A stretch of DNA of 64,000 nucleotides. It comes from Bog-375 sp049587755 (GTDB lineage Bacteria; Acidobacteriota; Terriglobia; Bryobacterales; Bryobacteraceae). Shown one piece after another: positions 52,612 to 61,749 of the stretch (position 1 is the stretch's first letter; the number at the start of each line of letters is the position of its first letter). Below the pieces are notes generated by a model. It did not search any database. It had not been told where the DNA came from and saw only the letters and a list, made by a program, of their open reading frames with translations. Location: positions 1 through 64,000 of the forward strand of contig JBAVEN010000032.1 in NCBI GenBank assembly GCA_049587755.1. Reading direction: 5' to 3'. A program made the position numbers and the translations under genes.

Positions 52612-52736
52612 GTGGGGCGGACGCCCCCGTCCGCAGCCGGCCCTCTGGCGGGCTTTGCGCGCCTGGAAAAATCTGTATCCTTACCACGCCAGAGCGGGAC
52701 GAGGGCGTCCCGCGCGGACCAGGGGGTCCCCGCCCC
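52612..52736. repeat. Nested inverted-repeat element (REP/MITE-like)
   Basis: The outer arms at 52612-52634 and 52714-52736 are imperfect inverted repeats (GGGGCGGAC...GTCCGC against GCGGACC...GTCC...GCCCC). Inside, CTCTGGCG (52643-52650) and CGCCAGAG (52687-52694) pair exactly. The whole is about 125 bp, G+C-rich and non-coding, between two minus-strand genes. Likely a mobile palindromic element of this genome. Confidence 0.7.
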
Positions 52737-52741
52737 GCCGG

Positions 52742-55021
52742 CTACATGGTCGCCTGTTTCAGCGCCGCAGTTGCTCCTCCAATCGCCACGCTCGCGTTTT
52801 CCAGCACCTGGCCCACCCGCTCGATCTCTTCATCCGCCAGCTTCCATTGCTTCTGCTCGATGCTCTCACGCACGGCGGGCAGAGTTTTCACGCCATAACC
52901 CGTGTAAAGACCCGGAGCATAAATCTGGTGCCGGAACCACGGCCGGTTGGGCAGGCCGTTGCTCGCAAGAAACGCGCGCTCCACCACCACCAGCCGGTCA
53001 TTCACTTCCTTTAACTGCGCGTGGGCCAGTGCCGTTCCGCCGTCAGCAGCCGCGTGCGCCTCCGCCTGCTGGAAGGCTTGCGCCGTCCGCTCCAGCTCCG
53101 CCAGCCCGTTTTCCAGCGGCGCGAAATTCAGAAACGGCGGTACCGGCTCCTTCTCCGGCGCCACCATCTTCCGGCGTGGGTCTTCCAGCGCGGTGAACAC
53201 GCCGTCGTCAACCTGCCGGTTGCGCTCAATGGCCCGCTGGCGCTCGTCGCGCGCCAGTTTCTCGACCTCATCCACATACCGGCGCAGGGTGTCGGTCAGC
53301 CCATGAAAATCGAACGGCAACACGTCCGCCTCGGCCAGCCTCATCTCGGCCGTACCCGCCGTTTGCGCCAACGCGCGGCTGTAAACAAACGTGGTGTCGG
53401 AGAAATGCGTGAACCAATAGAAATCGTCATAGATCGAATGATAAATGCCGCCGCCGTCTTCACCGCCGAATCCCAGGTTCAACGACGCGACGCCTGCATG
53501 GTCCAGAAACGCCGTGTAGTCCGAGCCCGAGCCCAGCGCGCCGATGCGCAAGTTCGGCCGCGTCCGCGCCTCCGCGCGGTCCGCCTCCGGCACCATCATC
53601 CGGCCCTCCCCCGCGATGCGGTGCAACTGCGCCCGCTTCCAGACCGTGACCTTGCTCTCCGGGTCTTGGATATCGCGCGCCACGCCATTGATGAAATGCT
53701 CCAGCGAATGCGAGCCCTCCACCTGGAGATAGCCGCGGCCGTTGGTATCCGAGTTGATGTACACCGCCGCCTTGCGCGCCAGCTCGTCGCCGTGTTCTTC
53801 CACCCACTCCGTGGAGCCCAGCAGCCCCGGTTCCTCGCCGTCCCAGACGCAGAACAGGATGGTGCGCTTCGGCTTCCAACCTTCCTTCACCAGCGCCGCC
53901 ATACCGCGCGCTTCCTCCATCACCGCAATCGTGCCCGAGAGCGGGTCTTCCGCGCCGTTCACCCAGGCGTCATGATGGTTGCCGCGCAGGATCCACTCGT
54001 CCGGATACTCCGCGCCCGGAATGCGCGCGATCACGTCATAGATCGGCTTCTGGTCCCAGTTGAATTTCAACCTAAGATGCACTTTGGCCGGGCCCGGGCC
54101 GATGCGGTAAGTGATCGGCAGCCCTCCGCGCCACTGCGCCGGCGCCACCGGCCCCTCGAGCGCCGCCAGCATGGGCTGCGCATCGGCGTACGAAATCGGC
54201 ATCACCGGTATCTTGGTCAGCGTCACCGCCTCGCTGAGCGGCAGCCGCTTGGCTTCCGGCGTCGCGCCCACGCCCGGTGTCAGCGGGTCGCCGGGATAAA
54301 TCGGCATGTCCATCACGCTGCCGCGTTGTACGCCGTCCTTCGGGCGGTAAGGCCCGGCCGGAAAAACCACGCCGGGGGTGTAGCCGTCATCGCGCGGGTC
54401 GGAGTAGATCAGGCACCCGATGGCGCCGTGTTCCGCCGCCACCTTCGGCTTAATGCCGCGCCAACTCCCTCCATAGCGCGCGATCACGATTGCTCCCTTC
54501 ACCGAGATCCCGTGCCGCGCCAGCGTTTCATAATCGTCCGGCACGCCGAAGTTGACATACACCAGCGGCCCGGTCACGTCGCCATCGATCGAATACGCGT
54601 TGTAAGTGGGAAGCTGCTCGTCATGCTGCGAGGAAGTAGGATCCACTGCAACCGTCGGCTCCGCGATCTTCGCCACGAAGTGCTCCGGCGCAACCATCTC
54701 CAGCAGGCGCTCCTTCGGAGTGGGAAAGAGCACGTCGAAAGTCTCGATGTGCGCGTCCAGCCCCCACTCGCGGAACTTGCCCAGCAGCCATTCCGCATTA
54801 TCGTGGTCGTAAGGCGAGCCGACGTGGTGCGGGCGCGCCGAGAGGCGCTGCATGTACGAGCGCATCAGCGCGGCATCCGGAATCGCGCGGAATTTCGTCT
54901 CCCACTCTCGCTCCGCGCGCGCTGAATCCGCCGTGAACCCCGCCAGCGGCGCGGGTTCCTGCGGTATCGCCATCGGCGAAGCAAGACACAAACCAAGCAC
55001 TACCAGCAGACCGGTTTTCAT
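52742..55021 (-). CDS. M28/glutamate carboxypeptidase II-like metallopeptidase
   Basis: A 759-residue exported peptidase (signal KTGLLVVLGLCLASPMA). It has the three-part GCPII architecture: a PA domain (GPLVYVNFGVPDDYETLARHGISVKGAIVIARYGG ... GAIGCLIYSDP), an M28 catalytic domain with zinc ligands in RGNHHDAWVNGAEDPLSG, VWDGEEPGLLGS and YHSIYDDF, and a C-terminal transferrin-receptor-like dimerisation region. It probably releases C-terminal Glu or processes dipeptides outside the cytoplasm. The start at 55021 is chosen because it opens the signal peptide; the longer frame does not. Confidence 0.93.
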   Translation of the reverse strand: MKTGLLVVLGLCLASPMAIPQEPAPLAGFTADSARAEREWETKFRAIPDAALMRSYMQRLSARPHHVGSPYDHDNAEWLLGKFREWGLDAHIETFDVLFPTPKERLLEMVAPEHFVAKIAEPTVAVDPTSSQHDEQLPTYNAYSIDGDVTGPLVYVNFGVPDDYETLARHGISVKGAIVIARYGGSWRGIKPKVAAEHGAIGCLIYSDPRDDGYTPGVVFPAGPYRPKDGVQRGSVMDMPIYPGDPLTPGVGATPEAKRLPLSEAVTLTKIPVMPISYADAQPMLAALEGPVAPAQWRGGLPITYRIGPGPAKVHLRLKFNWDQKPIYDVIARIPGAEYPDEWILRGNHHDAWVNGAEDPLSGTIAVMEEARGMAALVKEGWKPKRTILFCVWDGEEPGLLGSTEWVEEHGDELARKAAVYINSDTNGRGYLQVEGSHSLEHFINGVARDIQDPESKVTVWKRAQLHRIAGEGRMMVPEADRAEARTRPNLRIGALGSGSDYTAFLDHAGVASLNLGFGGEDGGGIYHSIYDDFYWFTHFSDTTFVYSRALAQTAGTAEMRLAEADVLPFDFHGLTDTLRRYVDEVEKLARDERQRAIERNRQVDDGVFTALEDPRRKMVAPEKEPVPPFLNFAPLENGLAELERTAQAFQQAEAHAAADGGTALAHAQLKEVNDRLVVVERAFLASNGLPNRPWFRHQIYAPGLYTGYGVKTLPAVRESIEQKQWKLADEEIERVGQVLENASVAIGGATAALKQATM

Positions 55022-55080
55022 AAGACCGCTATTGTATAGCGGCGGGGCCTGTCGCGCCACCGTGCACTAAAACCGTGCCC

Positions 55081-56223
55081 CTAGAACTGCTGCGGCGCCT
55101 CGCCCAGGTGCACTTGCACTTTCTCTCCGCGGCCGTCGCGGTATACGGTCAGGTTCAACAGATCGCCGCCACGCTTGCGGTTCATCACCCTCACCAGCGA
55201 GTCGTTGCCCTCCACCGGTTGGCCTTCCACCGCCACAATCAAATCGCCGCCCACTCCGAGCTGATAGTTTCCCACCACCACCATCTGGCGCGGCCCGCGC
55301 AAACCAGCTTGCTCAGCCGGCGACCCGCGCTCGACGCGCTGAATCAACAATCCTCCCGTGGAGGGCAGATCGAGCGCTTCGGCCAGGTCGCCGGAAATCC
55401 ACACCGTAGTGATGCCCAGCGTGGGCCGGGAAATGTGGCCGCGCGCCTGGTATTCATCCAGCATCTCTTTAGCGCGGTTGACGGGCATGGCGAAGCCGAT
55501 GCCGATATTGCCCTGGCCGTAAATTGCGGTGTTGATGCCGATCACGTTGCCGTGTGAATCCAGCAGCGGGCCGCCACTATTGCCGGGGTTGATGGCGGCG
55601 TCGGTCTGAATCATGCCTTCCAGCTTGCGATCCTCTTCGGTCTGAATGCTGCGATTGAGCGAGCTGACGATGCCGGTGGTGAGCGTGCCTTCGAAGCCGA
55701 ATGGATTGCCGATGGCCAGCACCTTCTGCCCCACCACCAGCGCGTCGGAATCGCCCAGCCGCAGCGTGGGCAGCTTGTGGCCGGCATCGATCTTAATCAG
55801 CGCCAGGTCGTTGCGCGCGTCCGCGCCCAGCACCCTTGCCTTGTACGACTTCATGTCGGCGAGCTTCACCGTGAGCTGGGCGCTGCCGCGCACCACGTGG
55901 TTATTGGTGAGAATGGTGCCGTCCGCGTTGACGATGAAACCGGACCCGGTGCCATCTTCCGGGTAGAGCTGGAAGAACCAGTCCTGGCGATAGATGCGGG
56001 AGGTGATGTTGACGGTGGCATCGCGCGCCATCTTATAAATCTCGATGTTGTTTTCCTCGTCGGGCGAGTACGCCGACGCCGCCGATGCCGGCGCTTCCCA
56101 AAGGTGTCCGCTGGAAGAGATCTGCGGCAGGATCTGGGCGAGCTTCCAGTGGCCGGCGGAGGTGATTGCCAGGAAGGCGGCCACCAGCACGGCGGCCCAT
56201 ATCAATGGTCGCATCAGTTTCAT
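55081..56223 (-). CDS. HtrA-type serine protease with one PDZ domain
   Basis: A 380-residue DegP/DegS-like protein. An N-terminal membrane anchor (LIWAAVLVAAFLAITSAG) precedes an S1C protease domain with an intact triad: His in TNNHVV, Asp in RNDLALI, Ser in NPGNSGGPLL. A single PDZ (about 290-370) follows (GGLLIQRVERGSPAEQAGLRGP). This one-PDZ, anchored layout resembles DegS-like envelope quality-control or stress-sensing proteases. Its ATG overlaps the coaE stop by 4 nt (ATGA). Confidence 0.93.
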   Translation of the reverse strand: MKLMRPLIWAAVLVAAFLAITSAGHWKLAQILPQISSSGHLWEAPASAASAYSPDEENNIEIYKMARDATVNITSRIYRQDWFFQLYPEDGTGSGFIVNADGTILTNNHVVRGSAQLTVKLADMKSYKARVLGADARNDLALIKIDAGHKLPTLRLGDSDALVVGQKVLAIGNPFGFEGTLTTGIVSSLNRSIQTEEDRKLEGMIQTDAAINPGNSGGPLLDSHGNVIGINTAIYGQGNIGIGFAMPVNRAKEMLDEYQARGHISRPTLGITTVWISGDLAEALDLPSTGGLLIQRVERGSPAEQAGLRGPRQMVVVGNYQLGVGGDLIVAVEGQPVEGNDSLVRVMNRKRGGDLLNLTVYRDGRGEKVQVHLGEAPQQF

Positions 56224-56825
56224 GGTTCGATTCTCCGTAACGCTTCGTAGACGGCCTCGGTTTGCCGCAGCGTGTTCTCCTTGGTGCCGGAAGTATCTAT
56301 GACGAAATGGGCGAACTTGCGTTTCTCCTCGATCGCCATCTGGCGGCTGAGGCGCGCGCGCACCACCGCTTCCACGGCGCCCTCGCGGCGCATGGCGCGC
56401 TCCACTTGCTGTTCCTCGGTGCAGGCCACCAGGATCAAGCGGTCAAATCGCTTGTAGCTGCCGGTTTCGATCAGAATCGCGGCCTCCACTACGAAAATAC
56501 CGTCTGCTTTCCGCCGGGCGAATTCCTCCGCCAGTTCCTCCTCGCGGCGCACCACTGGCGGATGCACCAGCGCGTTGAGCCGCGCCAGCTTTTCGGGTTG
56601 GTCGAACACAAGCTCCGCCAATCGCTGCCGGTCGATCTGGCCGTCGGCGCCGACCACTTCGGGGCCAAATTCGCGAATCACCGCGTCGTGGGCTTCGCCT
56701 CCGGGACTGAGCGCCTGGTGTCCCAACTCGTCGGCCTGGATTACCAGGCATCCGTAGCCCGCCAGCGCGTCCCCCACGAACGATTTTCCGCTCGCCAGGC
56801 CGCCGGTCAGCCCGACTTTCAGCAT
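56220..56825 (-). CDS. coaE: Dephospho-CoA kinase
   Basis: A 201-residue P-loop kinase that makes coenzyme A from dephospho-CoA and ATP. Walker A is GLTGGLASGKS. The QADELGHQAL segment, LVHPPVVRREEE and the lid region with RLSRQMAIEEKRKFAHFVIDTSG follow the family. The true start is ATG 56825; the open frame extends more than 300 nt upstream into folD, but only as a shadow. It overlaps the folD stop by 7 nt and ends inside the protease gene start, so the three genes form one unit. Confidence 0.95.
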   Translation of the reverse strand: MLKVGLTGGLASGKSFVGDALAGYGCLVIQADELGHQALSPGGEAHDAVIREFGPEVVGADGQIDRQRLAELVFDQPEKLARLNALVHPPVVRREEELAEEFARRKADGIFVVEAAILIETGSYKRFDRLILVACTEEQQVERAMRREGAVEAVVRARLSRQMAIEEKRKFAHFVIDTSGTKENTLRQTEAVYEALRRIEP

Positions 56826-57739
56826 AGGCCGGCCCGCCGCTCGGCGGAGGCTACCGTGTTCGCCATCAGCATGGCGATCGTCAGCGGACCCACGCCGCCG
56901 GGTACCGGCGTGTAGGCGGAGGCTTTTTCCATCACGTCGTGCGGGTCCACGTCGCCCATCAGCGCGAAGCCGCGCTTGTCGAAAGCCGCCAGCTTGTCGG
57001 GCGCATCGCGGAAAACGCGCGCCGCCAACGCACGGTCGGTCACCCGCGTCGTGCCCACGTCGATCACCACCGCGCCCGGCCGTATGAAATCGCCGGTAAT
57101 CATCGCCGGCCGGCCCATCGCCGCCACCAGGATATCCGCCTCGCGGCACACCCCGGCCAGGTCCGCCGTCTTGGAGTGGCAGATGGTCACCGTGGCGTGC
57201 TCATGCAGCAGCAGCAGCGCGGCCGGCTTGCCCACAATGTCGCTGCGACCCACCACCACCGCGCGCTTGCCGGCCACCGGGATGTGGTAGCGCCTCAGCA
57301 ATTCCAGGATGCCCGCCGGCGTGCACGGGCGCGGCCCCGGCAACGCCGCCACCAGGTTGCCCACATTGCACGGATGGAAGCCGTCCACATCCTTCGCCGG
57401 CGCCACCGCCAGCAGCATCCGTTTCGTGTCCACCTGCGGCGGGAGCGGCAATTGCACCAGCACGCCGTCTATGTCATGGCGCGCATTCAAGGCTTCGATG
57501 GTAGCCAGCAGCTCGTCCGAGGTTACGCTCTCCGGCGGCCGCAGCGTCTCCGAGTGGATCCCCAGATCGTCGCAGGTTTTGACCTTGTTGCGAACGTAGA
57601 TCTCCGAGGCCGGGTTATTTCCCACCAGCACTACAGCGAGGCCTGGGGGACGGCCCTTGGCGGCCAGGGCCGCAATGCGAGGTTTCAGCTCGGCTTTGAT
57701 TTCGTCGCGGACGCGATTCCCGTCGAGAATTTCGGGCAT
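56819..57739 (-). CDS. folD: Bifunctional methylene-THF dehydrogenase/cyclohydrolase
   Basis: A 306-residue enzyme that interconverts 5,10-methylene-, methenyl- and 10-formyl-tetrahydrofolate. Signature stretches are GNNPASEIYVRNKVKTCDDLGI (with the catalytic Lys), VQLPLPPQVD, DVDGFHPCNVGNL, PCTPAGILELLRRY and the NADP-binding VVGRSDIVGKPAALLLLHEHATVT. Length is normal. It is first of the folD-coaE-protease run. The product acts in cytoplasmic one-carbon metabolism. Confidence 0.97.
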   Translation of the reverse strand: MPEILDGNRVRDEIKAELKPRIAALAAKGRPPGLAVVLVGNNPASEIYVRNKVKTCDDLGIHSETLRPPESVTSDELLATIEALNARHDIDGVLVQLPLPPQVDTKRMLLAVAPAKDVDGFHPCNVGNLVAALPGPRPCTPAGILELLRRYHIPVAGKRAVVVGRSDIVGKPAALLLLHEHATVTICHSKTADLAGVCREADILVAAMGRPAMITGDFIRPGAVVIDVGTTRVTDRALAARVFRDAPDKLAAFDKRGFALMGDVDPHDVMEKASAYTPVPGGVGPLTIAMLMANTVASAERRAGLC

Positions 57740-57855
57740 TTCCTAATCATGATAGCGTGCGCCGCATCACACCTGGCCGTGCCTCTCCCAACGATCGACA
57801 AAGAAATGAACCGGACGCCGCCACTAGTGCTTCGGCCCGTGAAAGACTTCGTTTG

Positions 57856-57941
57856 TGGGGCAGATTGGCAATCTGCGGGCCGATTGCCAATCGGCCCGCG
57901 CGGCGGTTCTCAACCACCGTCCAGGATGCCATCCTGCCCCA
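57856..57941. repeat. REP-like element with three hairpins
   Basis: Ends are exact inverted repeats TGGGGCAG (57856-57863) and CTGCCCCA (57934-57941). Inside are three perfect stem-loops with 3-nt loops of GGC or GCC: GCAGATT/AATCTGC (57860-57876), GGGCCGATT/AATCGGCCC (57877-57897) and CAGGAT/ATCCTG (57922-57936). This repeated design is typical of REP/MITE-like elements. Confidence 0.8.
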
Positions 57942-57997
57942 CATGCCAAGGAATATCTTTACATGGTCTCAGCCACTAGAGACACTCGGCAGAGGTC

Positions 57998-58078
57998 CAG
58001 CCCGTCAGGGCGAAAGAGCGTAGCCCAAGGCGTCAGCCTTGGGAGAACAGTCGTCGCGAGCAAGCCCCGGAACGGGGC
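57998..58078. repeat. Second palindromic element with CCCAAGG and GCCCCG hairpins
   Basis: Contains AGCCC-GTCA-GGGC-type stems, CCCAAGGC (58024-58031) pairing with GCCTTGGG (58036-58043) over a GTCA loop, and GCCCCG (58064-58069) pairing with CGGGGC (58073-58078). Similar sequences with GGGGCGGAAGAA-type ends recur in many bacterial genomes. Adjacent to, but distinct from, the preceding element. Confidence 0.65.
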
Positions 58079-58110
58079 GGAAGAAACGTGTCCAAAGGAA
58101 CCGCCACCTT

Positions 58111-58740
58111 CTAGAACGTGAACCCAACCAGGAATTCCGCCTGGTTCTTGCCGCTGTTGAGGGCGCCGGAGAGATTGAAGTATTGCTCCGCCCACCGCGT
58201 GAAGCGCAATTCGGGAGAAATATGAATGACGATCGCGTGGATGTCGAGCCCGCCGCCAAGCACCACCCCCATCGTCGTCTTGCTCGTGGCCGTGGGAGGA
58301 GCCATCAGCACGTTGCAGACGGGGCCGCTCGGGCCGCCGCAGACCGCCTCGCTCACCGTGTTCGTCAACCCCGACAACGTGTCCCAGGACACGCCAGCCT
58401 CCAGGTACGGTCGCACGATTTTGGTCGGAAACCGGTATTTCAGAACCAACGGGAACTCCCAATTGCCCGCCGATCCGATACTGGTGACGGCGCTTCCGGC
58501 GGACCCCAACACGTTGGTGTAGCTGAAATGCCGGTAGAGCGCATCGAATTCGATACTCAGGCTGAACGGCAGCCGCACTTCCACTTCCGGGCCGACAAGG
58601 TAATGGTTGGTGTTGGCCGTGGAGGTACCCTGGACCTCGTTCAAGAAATCCGTCAGCGGCAGCCCGGCTTTGAGCCCCGCTGAAAACGGCTGAGCCAGCG
58701 CAACCCCGCCGGCCAATAGCAGCAACAATAATGGCTTCAT
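58111..58740 (-). CDS. Outer membrane beta-barrel protein
   Basis: A 209-residue protein with a signal peptide (KPLLLLLLAGGVALAQ) and alternating amphipathic strands (FSAGLKAGLPLTDF, VGPEVEVRLPFSLSIEFDALYRHF, WEFPLVLKYRFP, VVLGGGLDIHAIVIHISPELRFT) ending in a terminal Phe (FLVGFTF). This is an eight-strand OmpX/OmpA-like barrel layout. It follows the S9 peptidase stop by 42 nt. Substrate or role unknown. Confidence 0.85.
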   Translation of the reverse strand: MKPLLLLLLAGGVALAQPFSAGLKAGLPLTDFLNEVQGTSTANTNHYLVGPEVEVRLPFSLSIEFDALYRHFSYTNVLGSAGSAVTSIGSAGNWEFPLVLKYRFPTKIVRPYLEAGVSWDTLSGLTNTVSEAVCGGPSGPVCNVLMAPPTATSKTTMGVVLGGGLDIHAIVIHISPELRFTRWAEQYFNLSGALNSGKNQAEFLVGFTF

Positions 58741-58782
58741 ACATTCAGAGTACGAAGAAACCGCACGGTGCGTTTCTCTCCC

Positions 58783-60951
58783 CTACCGCAAGCTCCGCTC
58801 GAAGAAGTCCACCATCATCTGGTTCATCTGCTGCGCGTCGGGCCCGCTGACGCTGTGCGTCTTCTGCGGATAGAGCATGTATTCGAACTGCTTGCTGGCC
58901 AGTTGCAATGCGCTGGTGAGTTGGATGGAATTCTGAAACAGCACGTTGTCATCTTCAAAGTTATGCACCAGCATCAGCCGGCCTTTGAGGTTCTTGGCTT
59001 TCGGCGGAAGCGCTGTGTCGCGGTAACCGTCTGGATTGCCCTTGGGCAGTCCCATGTAGCGCTCGGTGTAAATCGTGTCGTAGTTGATCCAGCTCGTCAC
59101 CGGAGCGCCGGCGAAACCGGCCTTGAAAACGTCCGCCGCGTTCAGCATCGCGTTGACGGTCATGAAGCCGCCGTAACTCCAGCCGCGAATGCCGATCCGC
59201 TCCGGGTCGGCGATGCCCATGGCGATCAGGTGGCGCACGCCGGCCACCTGGTCGGCCAGCTCGATGACGCCGAGCTTGTGATAGATGGCGGTCTCAAAAT
59301 CGTGGCCGCGCCCTTCCCCGCCCCGGTTTTCGCACTGCCAGACCGCGTAGCCCTTCTGCGCCAGCACTTGGTCGATATTAATCCCCGGCCATGCATCGTG
59401 CACCGGCAAGCCGACTCCGGGCCCGCCATAAACGGTCACAATCACCGGATACCGTTTGCCGCGTTCGTAGCCGGCCGGTTTGATGAGCCGCCCGTATAGC
59501 GTCACGCCGTCGGGCGTGGTGAACGGCACGATCTCGGTGGGCAGAACGTCGTATTCTTCCAGGGCGCTGCGGTCCGGCTCGCGATAGATGCCCAACTCCG
59601 CGCCATCGCCCGCATGCAAAACGCTGCGCGGCGGCTCGCTGAGGTTCGACCAGGTGTCCACGTAATAGAGACCGCCCGGCCCCATTGAGATGGTATGCGT
59701 GCCGGGATCCAGGCTGACCCGGCGCTTGTTTTGTCCGTCCAGGCCAATCGCATAAAGGTTTCGCCCGAAGTGGCTCGGCTCATCGGAAATATAGAAGACG
59801 CGGCCGCCGGCTTCATCCACCCCGGCGATCTCCGAGACTTCCCACGCGCCGCTGGTGAGCTGTTCGACCTGCCTGCCATCGTTCGAATAAAGAAAGATCT
59901 GCCGGTAGCCGCCTGGGCCGCGCTCGCTGGTCCAAAGAAAATGCTTTCCGTCCTCCAGAAACCGGATATCGCCTTTCAGGTTGATCCAGTACGGGTCGGA
60001 CTCTTCGAAGATGGTGGCGCGCGCGCCGGATTCCACGTCGATCGAAAGCAGCGCGTCGCGATTCTGCACGCGGTTGAAACGCAGCACGTAGAGCGCGCGG
60101 GAGCCGGGCATCCAGCCCGCGCGGGCGATCAGGTACGCGTCGCGCGTGTCCCCTAGGTCGTACCAACGGGTAGGGCCGCCGGCAGCGGAAACCACGCCCA
60201 GGCGAATCGCCGCGTTGGGTTCGCCGGCTTGAGGGTAACGCTCCGGCTCGAAGATGGCGCGCATATGGAGCAAGTCTTCATGCGGGTAGAGCGGCTCGGC
60301 CTGGGTGTCGAATTGCAAATAGGCGATCGATTTCGAGTCCGGCGACCACCAATAGGCCGCGTTCTGATCGAGTTCCTCCGGATAGACCCAATCGAGCCCT
60401 CCGTTGCGTAGCGTCTCGGATCCGCCCTGGGTGAGCCGGATTTCGCTTTTGCTCGCCACGTCCACGGCGTAAAGATCCGAGCCGCGCCGGAACGCGACCG
60501 TCTTGCCGTCGGGCGACAAGCGGGCGTCCCTTTCGACCACGGGCGTCTTCGTCATCTGGTCCCACTTGCCCGTGTCCAAGTGAATGACGAAAATGTCGCC
60601 GCGAGCCGTGTAGAGCAACTCCCTGCCGCTGGCGGAAAGCTGCATGCTCCCCAGGCCGGCGCGCCGGTTGATCCAGTCCATCGGCCCTTCCTCGGCGGCT
60701 GGCGCCACCGCCGCGGCATCTATCTCGTCCAGATCCATCACCGTCCTGCTTTGCCGGGTGGCGCAATCGTACAGCGAGAGGTGGCCGTCCTGGCGCTCCA
60801 GGAAGCTCTTGCCATTCGGCATCCAGAGCTCCGGGCCTGGAGCTGCCCTCCGTCCGCGGCGCGCGGTCTGGCTGAGCGTCTCCAGTGTGACCGGCTTTTT
60901 CTGCGCGAAGACGGAGGACGCCAGCAGAAGCACAAGTGCGAGTTTTCGCAT
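58783..60951 (-). CDS. S9 family dipeptidyl-peptidase IV-like protease
   Basis: A 722-residue exported serine peptidase. The signal is RKLALVLLLASSVFAQ. An N-terminal beta-propeller includes DWVYPEELDQNAAYWWSPD, whose Glu-Glu pair binds the substrate N-terminus as in DPP IV. The alpha/beta-hydrolase C-domain carries the nucleophile in RGWSYGGFM, an Asp in NFEDDNVLFQNS and a His near PQKTHSVSG. It would cut dipeptides from N-termini with Pro or Ala in position 2. The start at 60951 begins the signal peptide. Confidence 0.93.
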   Translation of the reverse strand: MRKLALVLLLASSVFAQKKPVTLETLSQTARRGRRAAPGPELWMPNGKSFLERQDGHLSLYDCATRQSRTVMDLDEIDAAAVAPAAEEGPMDWINRRAGLGSMQLSASGRELLYTARGDIFVIHLDTGKWDQMTKTPVVERDARLSPDGKTVAFRRGSDLYAVDVASKSEIRLTQGGSETLRNGGLDWVYPEELDQNAAYWWSPDSKSIAYLQFDTQAEPLYPHEDLLHMRAIFEPERYPQAGEPNAAIRLGVVSAAGGPTRWYDLGDTRDAYLIARAGWMPGSRALYVLRFNRVQNRDALLSIDVESGARATIFEESDPYWINLKGDIRFLEDGKHFLWTSERGPGGYRQIFLYSNDGRQVEQLTSGAWEVSEIAGVDEAGGRVFYISDEPSHFGRNLYAIGLDGQNKRRVSLDPGTHTISMGPGGLYYVDTWSNLSEPPRSVLHAGDGAELGIYREPDRSALEEYDVLPTEIVPFTTPDGVTLYGRLIKPAGYERGKRYPVIVTVYGGPGVGLPVHDAWPGINIDQVLAQKGYAVWQCENRGGEGRGHDFETAIYHKLGVIELADQVAGVRHLIAMGIADPERIGIRGWSYGGFMTVNAMLNAADVFKAGFAGAPVTSWINYDTIYTERYMGLPKGNPDGYRDTALPPKAKNLKGRLMLVHNFEDDNVLFQNSIQLTSALQLASKQFEYMLYPQKTHSVSGPDAQQMNQMMVDFFERSLR

Positions 60952-61026
60952 AAGTGTGATTGTACCCACAGCGCGCCGCACGCCGCGCCACCCATGGGTG
61001 CCGGGCATGCACGGCCCGAGGCTTCC

Positions 61027-61749
61027 TCAGTATTCCACGCCGGCCAGAAACAGACCCTTGGCCGGGGCGGTGGCGCCGGATTCCGCCGGAAACACGCCAG
61101 TATCGCTGATATTGCCGCGGCCCGCTTCGATCAGCGTCCCTACCAGGTTGCGCACCATGTGCTTCAGGAAGCCGCTGCCACGCACCCGGTAAATCAACCG
61201 GTCCCGTTCGCGAACCAGCCTGGAGGAAAAAATCGTCCGAACCTTCGACTGGCCTTCGGCGTCGCGCTCGTCGGACGCGGCAAACGCGCTGAAATCGTGC
61301 TCGCCCTCCAAAACGCCCGCCAGCCGCGCCATGCGGTCTTCATCCAGCGGATACGGATAATGATGCACGAAGGGCCAATCGAACGGGCTGCAAACCTCGC
61401 CGCGGGCGATGCGGTATTCGTAAGTCTTGGCTTTGGCGTTGAAGCGTGGATGAAAGGCGGCGTCCACCTCCTCCGCCGAGAACACCCGAATCGCCGGCGG
61501 CAGCAGGCGGTTCGCGGCGCGGCGCAAATTGTCGACCGGAATCGGGTTCTCGATACTGAAAGCGGCCACCTGCGCCAGCGCGTGCGCGCCGGCATCGGTC
61601 CGGCCGGACCCGGCCACGTGCACCGGCTTGCCCTCCATGCCGGAAACAATCTCTTCCAGCGTCCCTTGAATGGTCGCCAGGCCGGGTTGCACCTGCCAGC
61701 CGTGGAAAGCGGTTCCGTCGTACGCCAGGCTGATGCGGATGCGGCGCAT
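61027..61749 (-). CDS. truA: tRNA pseudouridine(38-40) synthase
   Basis: A 240-residue enzyme that isomerises uridines 38-40 in tRNA anticodon stems. The catalytic Asp is in VAGSGRTDAGAHALAQ. Other family stretches are RISLAYDGTAFHGWQVQPGLATIQ and GFLKHMVRNLVGTLIEAGRG. The ATG at 61749 shares one base with the pyrE TGA (TGATG), so translation is likely coupled. A longer frame into pyrE is a shadow. Confidence 0.96.
   Translation of the reverse strand: MRRIRISLAYDGTAFHGWQVQPGLATIQGTLEEIVSGMEGKPVHVAGSGRTDAGAHALAQVAAFSIENPIPVDNLRRAANRLLPPAIRVFSAEEVDAAFHPRFNAKAKTYEYRIARGEVCSPFDWPFVHHYPYPLDEDRMARLAGVLEGEHDFSAFAASDERDAEGQSKVRTIFSSRLVRERDRLIYRVRGSGFLKHMVRNLVGTLIEAGRGNISDTGVFPAESGATAPAKGLFLAGVEY

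Larger units (their letters stand above)
57740..58110. other. Repeat-rich gap upstream of folD
   Basis: 371 nt between folD and the outer-membrane protein gene stop. It is almost filled by two palindromic elements, listed separately. No protein frame or promoter with both boxes was recognised. Confidence 0.5.

Noticed and set aside
53021..54925. A 634-codon plus-strand open frame
   Set aside because: Antisense to the M28 peptidase gene, with the typical Arg/His-rich shadow composition.
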